Positions 34,346-41,777 of a stretch of DNA of 61,284 nucleotides are shown here, in pieces. The stretch is from NCBI GenBank assembly GCA_934654605.1, contig CAKUGH010000003.1, forward strand, positions 1-61,284, read 5' to 3'. Origin of the DNA: an uncultured Collinsella sp. (GTDB lineage Bacteria > Actinomycetota > Coriobacteriia > Coriobacteriales > Coriobacteriaceae). A program made the translations under genes and the position numbers. A model generated the notes under the pieces. It searched no databases. It saw nothing but the letters and a program-made list of their open reading frames with translations, and had not been told where the DNA came from. Within the stretch, counting starts at the first letter, position 1. Every line of letters starts with the position of its first letter.

Positions 34346-35227
34346 ATGGAATACGCTCTCTCCAACGATTCGATTTCTATTAAGGTTTCCACGGCTGGCG
34401 GCTCGTTCACCTCAATCGAGGCTGGAGGTCGCGAGTATCTGTGGCAGGGCGATCCCGCCGTGTGGTCCGGCCAGGCACCGGTCTGCTTTCCGATTTGCGG
34501 AGGCCTGCGCGATGGTAGCGCCATGACGTTTGCCGGGCATCATGTAAAGCTCGCTCGCCACGGGTTTGCGCGCAAGCAGGAGTGGAAGCTGCTGAGCCAA
34601 GGCGAGAACGAGCTGGCGATGTGCCTGGCTTCGGAGGATAACGCCGCGCTGCTGAGCGATTATCCGTATCCGTTTAAGCTCGTCGCCCGTTATACGCTCG
34701 AGGACAGTGCCGTGCGCGTCTCCTATGAGGTTACCAACGAGGGTACCGAGGACATGCCGTTCTTTATCGGTGGGCATCCCGGCTTTAGGTGTCCGCTCGA
34801 TGAGGGCGAGGCCTATACGGACTACGAGTTGCGCTTCGAGAAAGACGAGGCTGCGGAGCTTTGCACCGCTGTCCCTTCGACTGGCTTGATTGACGTTGCC
34901 AACCGCTCCAAGAACCCCATGGTGGGAAAGACGCTGCCTCTGTCGCATGAGCTCTTCGATTTTGCGGAGACCATCTTTGACGTGCTCGAGAGCCGTCAGG
35001 TCACGCTTTCCAAGAAGGGCGAGGACAAGGGCGTTCGCCTGAGCTTCGAGGGCTTCCCGTATCTCATCGTGTGGAGCAAGCCCGAGGGCGATTTTGTGGC
35101 CGTTGAGCCTTGGGGCGGTCTTTCGACCTGCTCTGATGAGGACGATGTGCTTGAGCATAAGCGCGGCTGTCTTGTCGCCAAGCCCAAGGAGACCGTCGTT
35201 CGCTCGTTCACGATTGAGATTCTGTAA
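34346..35227 (+). CDS. lacX: LacX-type aldose epimerase-like protein, copy 1
   Basis: 293 residues. The fold of galactose mutarotase/YeaD/LacX: WSGQAPVCFPICGGLRDG, KLARHGFARKQEW, PFFIGGHPGFRCPLD (catalytic His) and VAVEPWGGLSTCSDE. LacX genes sit in lactose and tagatose-6-phosphate operons, with function not fully settled. AAGGATGGG precedes the ATG. A close paralogue is at 54495-55376, and both are followed by a lacC copy. Confidence 0.85.
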   Translation: MEYALSNDSISIKVSTAGGSFTSIEAGGREYLWQGDPAVWSGQAPVCFPICGGLRDGSAMTFAGHHVKLARHGFARKQEWKLLSQGENELAMCLASEDNAALLSDYPYPFKLVARYTLEDSAVRVSYEVTNEGTEDMPFFIGGHPGFRCPLDEGEAYTDYELRFEKDEAAELCTAVPSTGLIDVANRSKNPMVGKTLPLSHELFDFAETIFDVLESRQVTLSKKGEDKGVRLSFEGFPYLIVWSKPEGDFVAVEPWGGLSTCSDEDDVLEHKRGCLVAKPKETVVRSFTIEIL

Positions 35228-35286
35228 TTCCGTTTTGTCGACTCGTATCGCGAGGCACAAGGAGCCTGCGAGATAAGGAGCTAGAA

Positions 35287-36222
35287 ATGATCCTCACCGT
35301 TACGATGAACCCGTCCGTCGATACGCGCTATCAGCTCGATGAGCTCGTCATCGACGACGTCAACCGCGTAACGCCCGAAAAGACCGCCGGCGGCAAGGGC
35401 CTCAACGTGGCTCGTGTCCTGGGCCAGCTGGGCGACGATGTTGTTGCTACCGGTCTGCTCGGCGGTCACATGGGCGCCTACATGGCGGAGCTCATGGATG
35501 CCAACGGCATCAAGAACGATTTTGTGCCTATCAAGGGCGAGACTCGCATTTGCCTCAATATTCTCCACGCCGGCAACCAGACCGAGCTGCTCGAGAGCGG
35601 CCCGACGATTGCCCCCGAAGAGCTCGATGCCTTCACCGCCAAGTTTACTGAGCTTGCGGGCAAGGCCGACGTCGTCACTATCTCGGGCTCGCTGCCCCGC
35701 GGCGTCGAGGTCGACTACTATGCCAAGATTACGGGCATTGCCGAGAACGCCGGCGCCAAAGTGCTGCTCGATACCTCGGGTGCCTCGCTCGAGGCCGCCC
35801 TTAAGTCCGAGGTCAAGCCCGAGCTGGTCAAGCCTAACCTGACCGAGATCAACGGCCTTCTGGGCACGAGCTTTACTACCGACGATGTGGACGAGCTTCG
35901 CGCAGCGCTTGCCTCTGACGCCCGCTTCTCCGATATTCCCTGGGTCGTCGTGTCCATGGGCGCCGCCGGCTCTGTGGGCTTCCACAACGGTCGTGCGTTC
36001 CGCGCCAAGACGCCCGATATCCCGGCTGTTAACGCCACTGGCTCCGGCGACTCCACCATCGCCGGCTTTGCGCATGCCATCGCTGCTGGCGCGGACGACG
36101 AGACGGTGCTGCGTACCGCCAACACCTGCGGCAAGCTCAATGCCATGGATCCGATGACCGGCCATCTGGTCATGGACCGTTGGGACGAGGTCTACAACGG
36201 TGTTGTCGTAACCGAGCTGTAA
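35287..36222 (+). CDS. lacC: Tagatose-6-phosphate kinase-type PfkB, copy 1
   Basis: 311 residues; phosphorylates tagatose-6-phosphate to the 1,6-bisphosphate (a 1-phosphofructokinase role is possible). PfkB marks are KTAGGKGLNVARVLGQLG, SGSLPRGV, KPNLTEINGLLG and the catalytic NATGSGDSTIAGFAHA. ATG 35287 with AAGGAG. It serves the amino-sugar branch, whose AgaS product is its substrate. Very similar to the copy at 55433-56368. Confidence 0.88.
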   Translation: MILTVTMNPSVDTRYQLDELVIDDVNRVTPEKTAGGKGLNVARVLGQLGDDVVATGLLGGHMGAYMAELMDANGIKNDFVPIKGETRICLNILHAGNQTELLESGPTIAPEELDAFTAKFTELAGKADVVTISGSLPRGVEVDYYAKITGIAENAGAKVLLDTSGASLEAALKSEVKPELVKPNLTEINGLLGTSFTTDDVDELRAALASDARFSDIPWVVVSMGAAGSVGFHNGRAFRAKTPDIPAVNATGSGDSTIAGFAHAIAAGADDETVLRTANTCGKLNAMDPMTGHLVMDRWDEVYNGVVVTEL

Positions 36223-36225
36223 GAG

Positions 36226-36393
36226 TTTGGGTTGCGCCTCGGTATTGCTCGCTCCTTGTTTGTCCGTGTGGACGACAAGTGCGGTAGCATTATGCTGGGG
36301 CGCGACGCCGACTTTGTCGTGTTCAATCCCGACCTTACCCTGGTCGAGACGTATGTGGGCGGCAACAGCGTCGGTAACGCATTTACCGAGTAG
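36226..36393 (+). pseudogene. 3' remnant of a second nagA gene
   Basis: Reading forward to the TAG at 36391 gives VDDKCGSIMLGRDADFVVFN, then PDLTLVETYVGG and SVGNAFTE. This is nearly the same as the last 40 residues of the nagA product at 32361-33530. Bases before 36262 align only loosely (LGIA), and no start codon or ribosome site is present. It is the tail of a deleted deacetylase gene, directly after lacC copy 1. Confidence 0.85.
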
Positions 36394-36425
36394 CTGCCAA
36401 AGTGACGATCCGAGAGGGGATTTAG

Positions 36426-36899
36426 ATGATTTACGGTGCACTGGGCGATATCGAGGAATACCGCGGAATGCTCAAGGGTCTCGACGTGCTGATCGATTGG
36501 CTCGAGGAGAACGATCCGGCGGAGCTCGAGGTCGGCAGCCATCCGATTCTGGGCGACAAGGTCTTTGCGAACGTCATGGCCCCCACGACGCGTCCCGAGG
36601 CCGACGCTCACTATGAGACGCATCAGCGCTATCACGACCTTCAGATCGACGTTGAGGGTCGCGAGGCCTTTAAGGTCGCCACGGGCAGCCTGACGCTGGT
36701 TCAGGAGTTTGACGAGAAGGATGACTACGATCTGGTCGATTCCGACGCCTCGATCGCCGGTGATCTGGCCGACGACAAGTTTGCCCTGTTCGTTGCCGGT
36801 GAGCCTCACATGCCCACGCTCGAGTTCCCGGGCGATGGCGCGCAACCGGTCAAGAAGATCTGCTTTAAACTGCTTGCCGACGCTTACTGGGAGGAGTAA
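36426..36899 (+). CDS. YhcH/YjgK/YiaL-family protein
   Basis: 157 residues of the cupin-like DUF386 family, which includes EbgC and the sialic-acid anomerase NanQ. Signatures are the early ILGDKVFANVMAP, the metal-site block YETHQRYHDLQIDVEGRE, and FALFVAGEPHMPTLE with a further metal-binding histidine. The probable role is sugar anomer or isomer handling in amino-sugar catabolism. GAGGGG precedes the ATG. Confidence 0.85.
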   Translation: MIYGALGDIEEYRGMLKGLDVLIDWLEENDPAELEVGSHPILGDKVFANVMAPTTRPEADAHYETHQRYHDLQIDVEGREAFKVATGSLTLVQEFDEKDDYDLVDSDASIAGDLADDKFALFVAGEPHMPTLEFPGDGAQPVKKICFKLLADAYWEE

Positions 36900-36955
36900 C
36901 GCGCTGCTCGATTGAGCCGTGTGTTGGCGCGATTCCCTTGAGGCGGTCGCGCATG

Positions 36956-37015
36956 AGCCCCGTTGATCGTGGTTTCCCGTTTGGGAGACCGCGGTCGGCG
37001 GGGCTATTTTGTTTG
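36956..37015 (+). terminator. Terminator after the YhcH-type gene
   Basis: AGCCCCG / CGGGGCT outer stem with an inner imperfect GGTTTCCC..GGGAGACC stem, then TATTTTGTTT. Confidence 0.8.
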
Positions 37016-37073
37016 AGTAGGGAGTTGCCGGCGACGTTGCGCTTGGATTGACGGGCGCGCGAGAAATCGGCAA

Positions 37074-37098
37074 CAAAAAAGCCGCCGAAGGCGGCTAT
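37074..37098 (-). terminator. Terminator of the tRNA gene
   Basis: On the minus strand AGCCGCC, TTCG, GGCGGCT followed by six T. Confidence 0.9.
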
Positions 37099-37107
37099 CT
37101 TGTGCAA

Positions 37108-37183
37108 TGGAGCCAGCGACCGGGCTCGAACCGGTGACCCCCGCTTTACGAGAGCGGTGCTCTACCAACTGAGCTACGCTGGC
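37108..37183 (-). tRNA. tRNA-Thr (anticodon CGT)
   Basis: 76 nt including encoded CCA. Acceptor stem GCCAGCG/CGCTGGC, D-arm GCTCAGTTGGTAGAGC, anticodon stem CCGCT/AGCGG with loop CTCGTAA, and T-arm ACCGGTTCGAGCCCGGT. Anticodon CGT reads ACG codons. Its own promoter and terminator make it a single-gene unit. Confidence 0.97.
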
Positions 37184-37222
37184 GGCCATGTGGTGACGCA
37201 ACTGAGGCGTCAACGGCTGTCT

Positions 37223-37251
37223 ATGATACGGGACATCGCAAATCCGCGCAA
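37223..37251 (-). promoter_or_regulatory. Promoter of tRNA-Thr
   Basis: On the minus strand -35 TTGCGC, 17-bp spacer, -10 TATCAT, about 40 bases before the mature 5' end. Confidence 0.65.
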
Positions 37252-37340
37252 GTGTTCTGACGGCTTTTCTCACTTTAAATGCACTAATATTGGAGACGTG
37301 ATGTCTTGCTCTTACGGGCCTCGAACAGAATGGGGCGGCG

Positions 37341-37823
37341 ATGGCTCAACCCAAGATTCTTCTTACACGCATTGACGACCGCTTTATCTATGCACAAGAC
37401 ATTGAGCAGTGGAATGAGGCCGTGGGCTCCAACCTTGTCCTGATCGTCAACGACGGGATTGCGGCGGATTCGCGCAAGTGGGCACCCATGAGGGTCGCGG
37501 CGCCCGAGGGCGTGTGGACACGGTTCTTCTCAGTCCAAAGGACGATTGACGTCATACATACTGCAACGCCGCGCCAATGGATCCTGATCATGGTAGCGTC
37601 GCCTGCGGACGCACTGGCGCTGGTTAAGGGTGGCGTGCCCATCACCAGGATCAGCATCGGTCACATGCAGGCAGGGGAGGGCAAGCGTCCCGTAACGCCC
37701 GCAGTCGTCGTAGACGACGAGGACGTCGCTGCCCTCAAAGAGCTGCAAGAACTCGGCATAGAGCTAGAAATCCGCTATCTCCCCGAGTCCGACCCCGATC
37801 CCATCGACAATCTGCTCAACTGA
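37341..37823 (+). CDS. Orphan PTS EIIB-like protein lacking the active histidine
   Basis: 160 residues and clearly homologous throughout to the EIIB at 27601-28083: start ILLTRIDDRF, middle WTRFFSVQRTIDVI, later ALVKGGVPITRISIGHMQAGEGK. The phosphorylation motif VHGQ is replaced by IYAQ, so Tyr17 stands where His17 should be. It cannot carry phosphate in the normal way. No EIIA, EIIC or EIID is beside it. The frame is intact and codon use ordinary, which argues for a maintained non-enzymatic, perhaps regulatory, role. Confidence 0.88.
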   Translation: MAQPKILLTRIDDRFIYAQDIEQWNEAVGSNLVLIVNDGIAADSRKWAPMRVAAPEGVWTRFFSVQRTIDVIHTATPRQWILIMVASPADALALVKGGVPITRISIGHMQAGEGKRPVTPAVVVDDEDVAALKELQELGIELEIRYLPESDPDPIDNLLN

Positions 37824-37862
37824 TCCCTCATACAGTGACAGCGAAATTGAGCTCTAGGCACG

Positions 37863-37898
37863 AAAAAGCGCCCGTCGGCGGTGGTGCCGGCGGGCGCT
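37863..37898 (-). terminator. Terminator of galM
   Basis: AGCGCCCG / CGGGCGCT with an inner CGGC/GCCG, followed on the minus strand by TTTTT. Confidence 0.8.
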
Positions 37899-37924
37899 GC
37901 TATGCGATATGTTGCGTTGTGGGC

Positions 37925-38977
37925 TTAGTGCCTCATAAAGTGGTACTCGATCACATTGCTGTAGGGGTGACCCGGACCCACGATGCCCTGCGGGAACAGC
38001 GTGTGATGCGGGGTGTCGGGGTACATCTCGGCCTCGAGGGCAAAGCCGGCGCCCCAGCCATAGTTGGCGTCGTCTTTGGCATGCTCGTCGCCCAGCCAGT
38101 TGCCGGTGTAGAGCTGCACGCCCGGGGCGGTGGTGTAGTAATCCATCTCGCGACCGGTCCACATCTCCTCGACGTGCAGGGCGCGGCGCAGATTGCGGCC
38201 GTACTGATAGCCGCCGATGCACAGGCAGTGGTCGTAGCCGCGGGCCTGCTTAATCTGCGGATCGTCGGCTTCCATACCGGGCGCGACGGGGCGCAGCTCA
38301 CGGAAGTCAAACGGCGTGCCCCCGACTGAAGCAATCTCGCCGGTGGGGATGTTCTGCTCGTCGATGGGCAGGTAGTGAGCAGCGTTGGCAACAAAGAAGT
38401 GCTCGCAGTCCATGCCGGCATTGTGGCCGGCAAGGTTAAAGTACGTGTGGTTGGTCATGGACACGTAGGTGGCGCGGTCGCTCTCGCAGCCGTACTCGAT
38501 ACGGAAGCGGCCCGTCGGCGTTACGGTAAACACGGCCGTAAACGTGCGGTTGCCGGGAAGTCCCAGCTCGCCGTCCTCGAGCGAAGTGGTCATGCGCACG
38601 GCATTGTGGGCCTCATCGAGCTCAACGTCCCACACGCGCTTGTGCAGGCCATGCTCAAGGTCGCTGTGTAGGTTGTTGGCGCCCTCGTTGGCGGGCATAT
38701 GCCAGTCCGTGCCATCCATGGTGATCGTTGCGTCCGCGGTGCGGTTGGCCACGGGGCCGATGGTTGCGCCAAAGCAGGCGGGGTTGTCAAAGTAATCCTC
38801 GAGCTTATCGAAGCCCAGCACCACATCGCGTACGTTGCCGGGGATGTCGGGCACGTCAATGCCCAGAACGGTGGCACCGTAGTCCATAATGCGAACGCAG
38901 ATCTCGGGCCCGTTGAGGGTGTAGCGATGAACGGGGGTACCGCACGGCGCGGTGCCGAAAAGCTCGGAATTGATCAT
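37925..38977 (-). CDS. galM: Aldose 1-epimerase (galactose mutarotase)
   Basis: 350 residues; interconverts alpha and beta galactose so that GalK receives the alpha form. MDYGATVLGIDVPD, VLGFDKLEDYFDNPACFGATIGPVANR, NHTYFNLAGH (catalytic His) and PFDFRELRPV with the C-terminal FALEAEMYPDTPHHTLFPQG (catalytic Glu) match GalM. ATG 38977 with TTAGGAA. Divergent from lacR, whose control region it shares. Confidence 0.92.
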   Translation of the reverse strand: MINSELFGTAPCGTPVHRYTLNGPEICVRIMDYGATVLGIDVPDIPGNVRDVVLGFDKLEDYFDNPACFGATIGPVANRTADATITMDGTDWHMPANEGANNLHSDLEHGLHKRVWDVELDEAHNAVRMTTSLEDGELGLPGNRTFTAVFTVTPTGRFRIEYGCESDRATYVSMTNHTYFNLAGHNAGMDCEHFFVANAAHYLPIDEQNIPTGEIASVGGTPFDFRELRPVAPGMEADDPQIKQARGYDHCLCIGGYQYGRNLRRALHVEEMWTGREMDYYTTAPGVQLYTGNWLGDEHAKDDANYGWGAGFALEAEMYPDTPHHTLFPQGIVGPGHPYSNVIEYHFMRH

Positions 38978-39131
38978 TTGGTTCCTAACATCGAGGTATT
39001 TCGGACAAACTGTAGCGCGAACAGGCGAGATTATCACTACACCTCACTAAAGCAGGGGGTATTTTTCTTAAAAAAAGTAATGAAGGCGCAGTTGAAGCGC
39101 TCATTTTTAGTCCGCGCGAGTCTGATACAAT

Positions 39132-39151
39132 TTGTTCGTTACTGTTTGAAT
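39132..39151. promoter_or_regulatory. Candidate LacR (DeoR-type) operator before lacR
   Basis: Fits TTGTTCGNNNNTGTTYRAAT exactly, just downstream of a TACAAT -10 at 39126. Matching sites stand before lacF and lacA. Confidence 0.55.
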
Positions 39152-39182
39152 TGATGCACGCGTGGAACAGCGAGGACTCATC

Positions 39183-39947
39183 GTGATTAAGGCGGAGCGA
39201 CAGGATAAGGTTCGGCAGCTGCTCGAGGAGCAGGGGACGGTCTCGGTTAAAGAGATTTCTGATGCATTAGGTGTCTCGGACATGACGATCCGCCGCGACC
39301 TTGAGGAACTCGCGAGCCTGGGCGAGATCGAGCGCGTGCACGGCGGTGCCCGCAGCGCGCAGGGTCGCCCCCATGCGATGCTTCGCCATGAGTACTCGCA
39401 CAGCGAAAAGCGCACCAAGCATGCTGAGGAAAAGCTGCAGATTGCGCGCCGTGCCGTGGAACTCATCGAGGAAGGCTCGACCATCTTTTTGGGTACGGGC
39501 ACCACGGTGGAGCAGATGGCCTCGATGCTGCCGGCGTTTCGCCTGCGCATCGTGACCAACTCGCTTTCGGTGTTCAACCTGCTCGAGGAGCGCGAGGACT
39601 GCGACCTGTGCCTGGTGGGCGGCATGTATCGTCGTCGCACTGCCGCCTTTGTGGGGCCCACGGCCGAGGACACCCTGCGCGCGCTGGGGATTGACGCGGC
39701 CTTTATCGGCGCGAACGGCATTTTGGATGGCGACGTATCCACATCCAACATGGACGAGGGCCGCATTCAGCAGCTCGCCTTTAGCAAGGCCGATTCGCGC
39801 TATCTCATCGCCGACTCCAGCAAGATCGGCAAGCGCGACTTCTACACCTTCTGCCGCCTGGACAGCCTGGACGCCGTAGTATGCGAGCCGAGCATCTCCG
39901 CCGAAGACCGCGCCGCCATCGAGGAACACACGCAGGTCATTTGCTAA
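39183..39947 (+). CDS. lacR: DeoR-family regulator, LacR type
   Basis: 254 residues. The N-terminal DeoR helix-turn-helix is KAERQDKVRQLLEEQGTVSVKEISDALGVSDMTIRRDLEEL. The C-terminal sugar-phosphate domain has FLGTGTTVEQMA and FIGANGILDGDVSTSN with GRIQQLAF and LIADSSKIGKRDF. LacR of lactic acid bacteria responds to tagatose-6-phosphate; that ligand fits here. GTG 39183 with GAGG seven bases before is preferred to GTG 39162, which lacks a site. Confidence 0.87.
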   Translation: MIKAERQDKVRQLLEEQGTVSVKEISDALGVSDMTIRRDLEELASLGEIERVHGGARSAQGRPHAMLRHEYSHSEKRTKHAEEKLQIARRAVELIEEGSTIFLGTGTTVEQMASMLPAFRLRIVTNSLSVFNLLEEREDCDLCLVGGMYRRRTAAFVGPTAEDTLRALGIDAAFIGANGILDGDVSTSNMDEGRIQQLAFSKADSRYLIADSSKIGKRDFYTFCRLDSLDAVVCEPSISAEDRAAIEEHTQVIC

Positions 39948-41204
39948 CTAGCGAAGCAGGCGATACTTCTGCCCCCTGCCGGTGCCTTCAACTGTCGCCA
40001 GGCCTGTCTCAACGAGTTTTTTGAGGATGCGAAGCAGCTTCGAGCGGCTAAAGGTAACTTTGGCCGCAAGCTCGCTTGTCGATTGAGGGTGTACTCCACT
40101 CAGCAGTCCGAATACGGTAAGTTCGTCGCCTTCGAGCCCGGGGTTATCCATGAGTAGGGGAAGCGTGACCACAATGGCGTTATCCGATACTTGAAAACGA
40201 GGCTTTTTGATGCTGTCTTTATAGGTGTCTCGAATTCGCATAATGCCCGTTCCGAATGCCTCGATAAGGCCTAGGCGCAAAAAGACTTCGGCAAGAATAT
40301 GATTGCGTCTAACGAACAGCATGTCGGACAGGTATTCATCGACAGTCATGCTTGCTGGCAAGCCGCCGGGCGAGGCAACTTCCACGCGGTCGTCGAACAT
40401 CGAGATGCGAATGTGCGCGGGTACATCCCAAGTCCTGTGAACGATTGCATTGGTAATGGCCTCGCGGAATGCTTCGAGCGGAATGAGCTCCTTGCGGATG
40501 CGTTCCATGCCCTTGATTTCTTCGTAGCAGTACTGAGCTTCAAATAGCTCAAGAGCGCCGTCAATCTCCGTTAAAACCGATGCATGTTCGAGAGTTTTGC
40601 GCTGCTTAATGAGGTTGATGGTGTTGCCAAACACCGCCATGTCGATACCTGGGAAATCGTTCTCGTTCGCGAGCAGTTCTGCCGCGTTGTTGTAGGTTCC
40701 GGTCTTATCGAGCAGGCCGAGGGTTTTGAGAGTATCGGTTGTGAATGACTGAAGTGAGAGCTTTGCTGTTAGGCGATTCTCTAAAACGGTGAAAGATAGA
40801 TCTTGCTTGCTTGCCGGGAGCTGTTCAAAGGAGAGGTTTTGACCCTCGAGTACAAGACGCGAAAGGCCTAGGGTATCAACTGGCATGGTCGCGGTGTCAT
40901 TGCGCTTGTATGCCTTCGAGCGGTATAGGTAAGGCTTCGACCTGCCGGGAAAGACCGTAAGCTCTACCGTTGCATCGGGCTCGTTGATTTTTAAGGAGTA
41001 ATCAGGCTGGGGGATGATCGAATCGTTAATCTTGTTTTCGATATCCAGGCAGGTCTGCTTGGGGTCATCGAGGCCAACGGTTTCTCCGTTGTCGTTAATT
41101 CCAAATAGAACGCGTCCTCCCGTGCTGTTCGCATAAGCGGAGACGGTTTTAAGGAACGAATTGGTGACGCATTCCTTGAATTCAAGATCTTTGGATTCTT
41201 GCAT
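39948..41204 (-). CDS. AlbA_2/Schlafen-like ATP-binding protein with C-terminal HTH
   Basis: 418 residues of the COG2865 type, often labelled RecG-like helicase although no helicase motifs are present. The N-terminal AlbA_2 domain is ESKDLEFKECVTNSFLKTVSAYANSTGGRVLFGINDNGE. A GHKL-like ATPase region follows (EAITNAIVHRTWD, DRVEVASPGGLP, GTGIMRI). A winged helix closes the protein (STSELAAKVTFSRSKLLRILKKLVE). Probably a DNA-binding regulator. Eight 12-bp repeats stand just upstream. It converges with lacR, with no gap. Confidence 0.85.
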   Translation of the reverse strand: MQESKDLEFKECVTNSFLKTVSAYANSTGGRVLFGINDNGETVGLDDPKQTCLDIENKINDSIIPQPDYSLKINEPDATVELTVFPGRSKPYLYRSKAYKRNDTATMPVDTLGLSRLVLEGQNLSFEQLPASKQDLSFTVLENRLTAKLSLQSFTTDTLKTLGLLDKTGTYNNAAELLANENDFPGIDMAVFGNTINLIKQRKTLEHASVLTEIDGALELFEAQYCYEEIKGMERIRKELIPLEAFREAITNAIVHRTWDVPAHIRISMFDDRVEVASPGGLPASMTVDEYLSDMLFVRRNHILAEVFLRLGLIEAFGTGIMRIRDTYKDSIKKPRFQVSDNAIVVTLPLLMDNPGLEGDELTVFGLLSGVHPQSTSELAAKVTFSRSKLLRILKKLVETGLATVEGTGRGQKYRLLR

Positions 41205-41229
41205 CGTGTTGCTCCGTTTCGCCTCAATT

Positions 41230-41344
41230 TGACGTGAGAAATGACACGTAAAATTTTACACGTCATTTTGCACGTCAAAAATATGACAGAAAAAAATTTG
41301 CGCGTCATTTTACGTGTCAACGTGACACGAAATGACGCGCAAAT
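41230..41344. promoter_or_regulatory. Two four-unit blocks of 12-bp operator repeats
   Basis: Consensus TGACRYGYAAAA. Block 1 (41230-41277) has four contiguous units, two forward then two reversed. Block 2 (41296-41319 and 41323-41344) has two reversed then two forward. They lie directly before the AlbA_2/HTH gene, which could bind them to control itself. Confidence 0.7.
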
Positions 41345-41427
41345 AGGGATTCAGGCGCGCTCGGAAGATTGACGGAGTTTGTAGGCCCGTGGATTGGTTG
41401 AGTCAACGCACGGGGTTTTCGCATGCT

Positions 41428-41480
41428 CGAACATACTTTCGGTATCATACCAACATAAAATGATACCGAAAGTATGTTCG
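41428..41480. repeat. Perfect 21-bp inverted repeat
   Basis: 41428-41448 and 41460-41480 are exact complements around an 11-bp centre (ACCAACATAAA). Arm begins CGAACATACTTTCGG. No adjacent gene start explains it. Confidence 0.75.
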
Positions 41481-41546
41481 TGACACCGAAAACTCGAGCC
41501 TGCGTTCCATAACTGCTTGGAAAGAGTGGATTCCGCCATCTAACTG

Positions 41547-41682
41547 TCTCAATCTGTAACAACTGGACGGCAAAAACCGGTCTAGATGTTATGGATTGAG
41601 ATGTTCCGGCTCGGGCTGTGACCTTTGTCTTGATCTGTAACATGTAGGACCGAAAAACTCGGCTAGATGTTACAGATCGAGA
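41547..41682. repeat. Pair of 55-bp palindromic repeats, left copy
   Basis: Two 55-bp units (41547-41601, 41628-41682) separated by 26 bp. Each has outer arms of the type TCTCGATCTGTAACA / TGTTACAGATCGAGA and an inner GGACCGAAA..CTAGA segment. The same arrangement, including the 26-bp gap, occurs at 46359-46494. Confidence 0.85.
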
Positions 41683-41712
41683 TAAACATGCGGATCCCGG
41701 CTGAACCAATAC

Positions 41713-41755
41713 AAAAAAGGCCGCATGCGATCCCATGGGGGATTCACATGCGGCC
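41713..41755 (-). terminator. Terminator of the first lacE-lacG unit
   Basis: GGCCGCATG / CATGCGGCC, followed on the minus strand by six T. Confidence 0.8.
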
Positions 41756-41777
41756 GACAGGGGGTATGCAAGCGGGA

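Larger units (their letters stand above)
41205..41777. other. Intergenic stretch rich in repeats
   Basis: No gene. From left to right: the 12-bp operator blocks at 41230-41277 and 41296-41344, the 21-bp inverted repeat at 41428-41480, the paired 55-bp palindromes at 41547-41682, and the lacG terminator. Confidence 0.7.

Noticed and set aside
37100..37375. A 91-codon plus-strand frame across the tRNA
   Set aside because: It is antisense to tRNA-Thr and has no homology or ribosome site.
39948..41204. ATP-dependent DNA helicase RecG
   Set aside because: Database labels of this family mention RecG, but no helicase motifs are present; the AlbA_2, GHKL-like and HTH parts explain the sequence.
41230..41344. 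A CRISPR array
   Set aside because: The 12-bp units are contiguous or nearly so, alternate in orientation and have no unique spacers; no cas genes are present.
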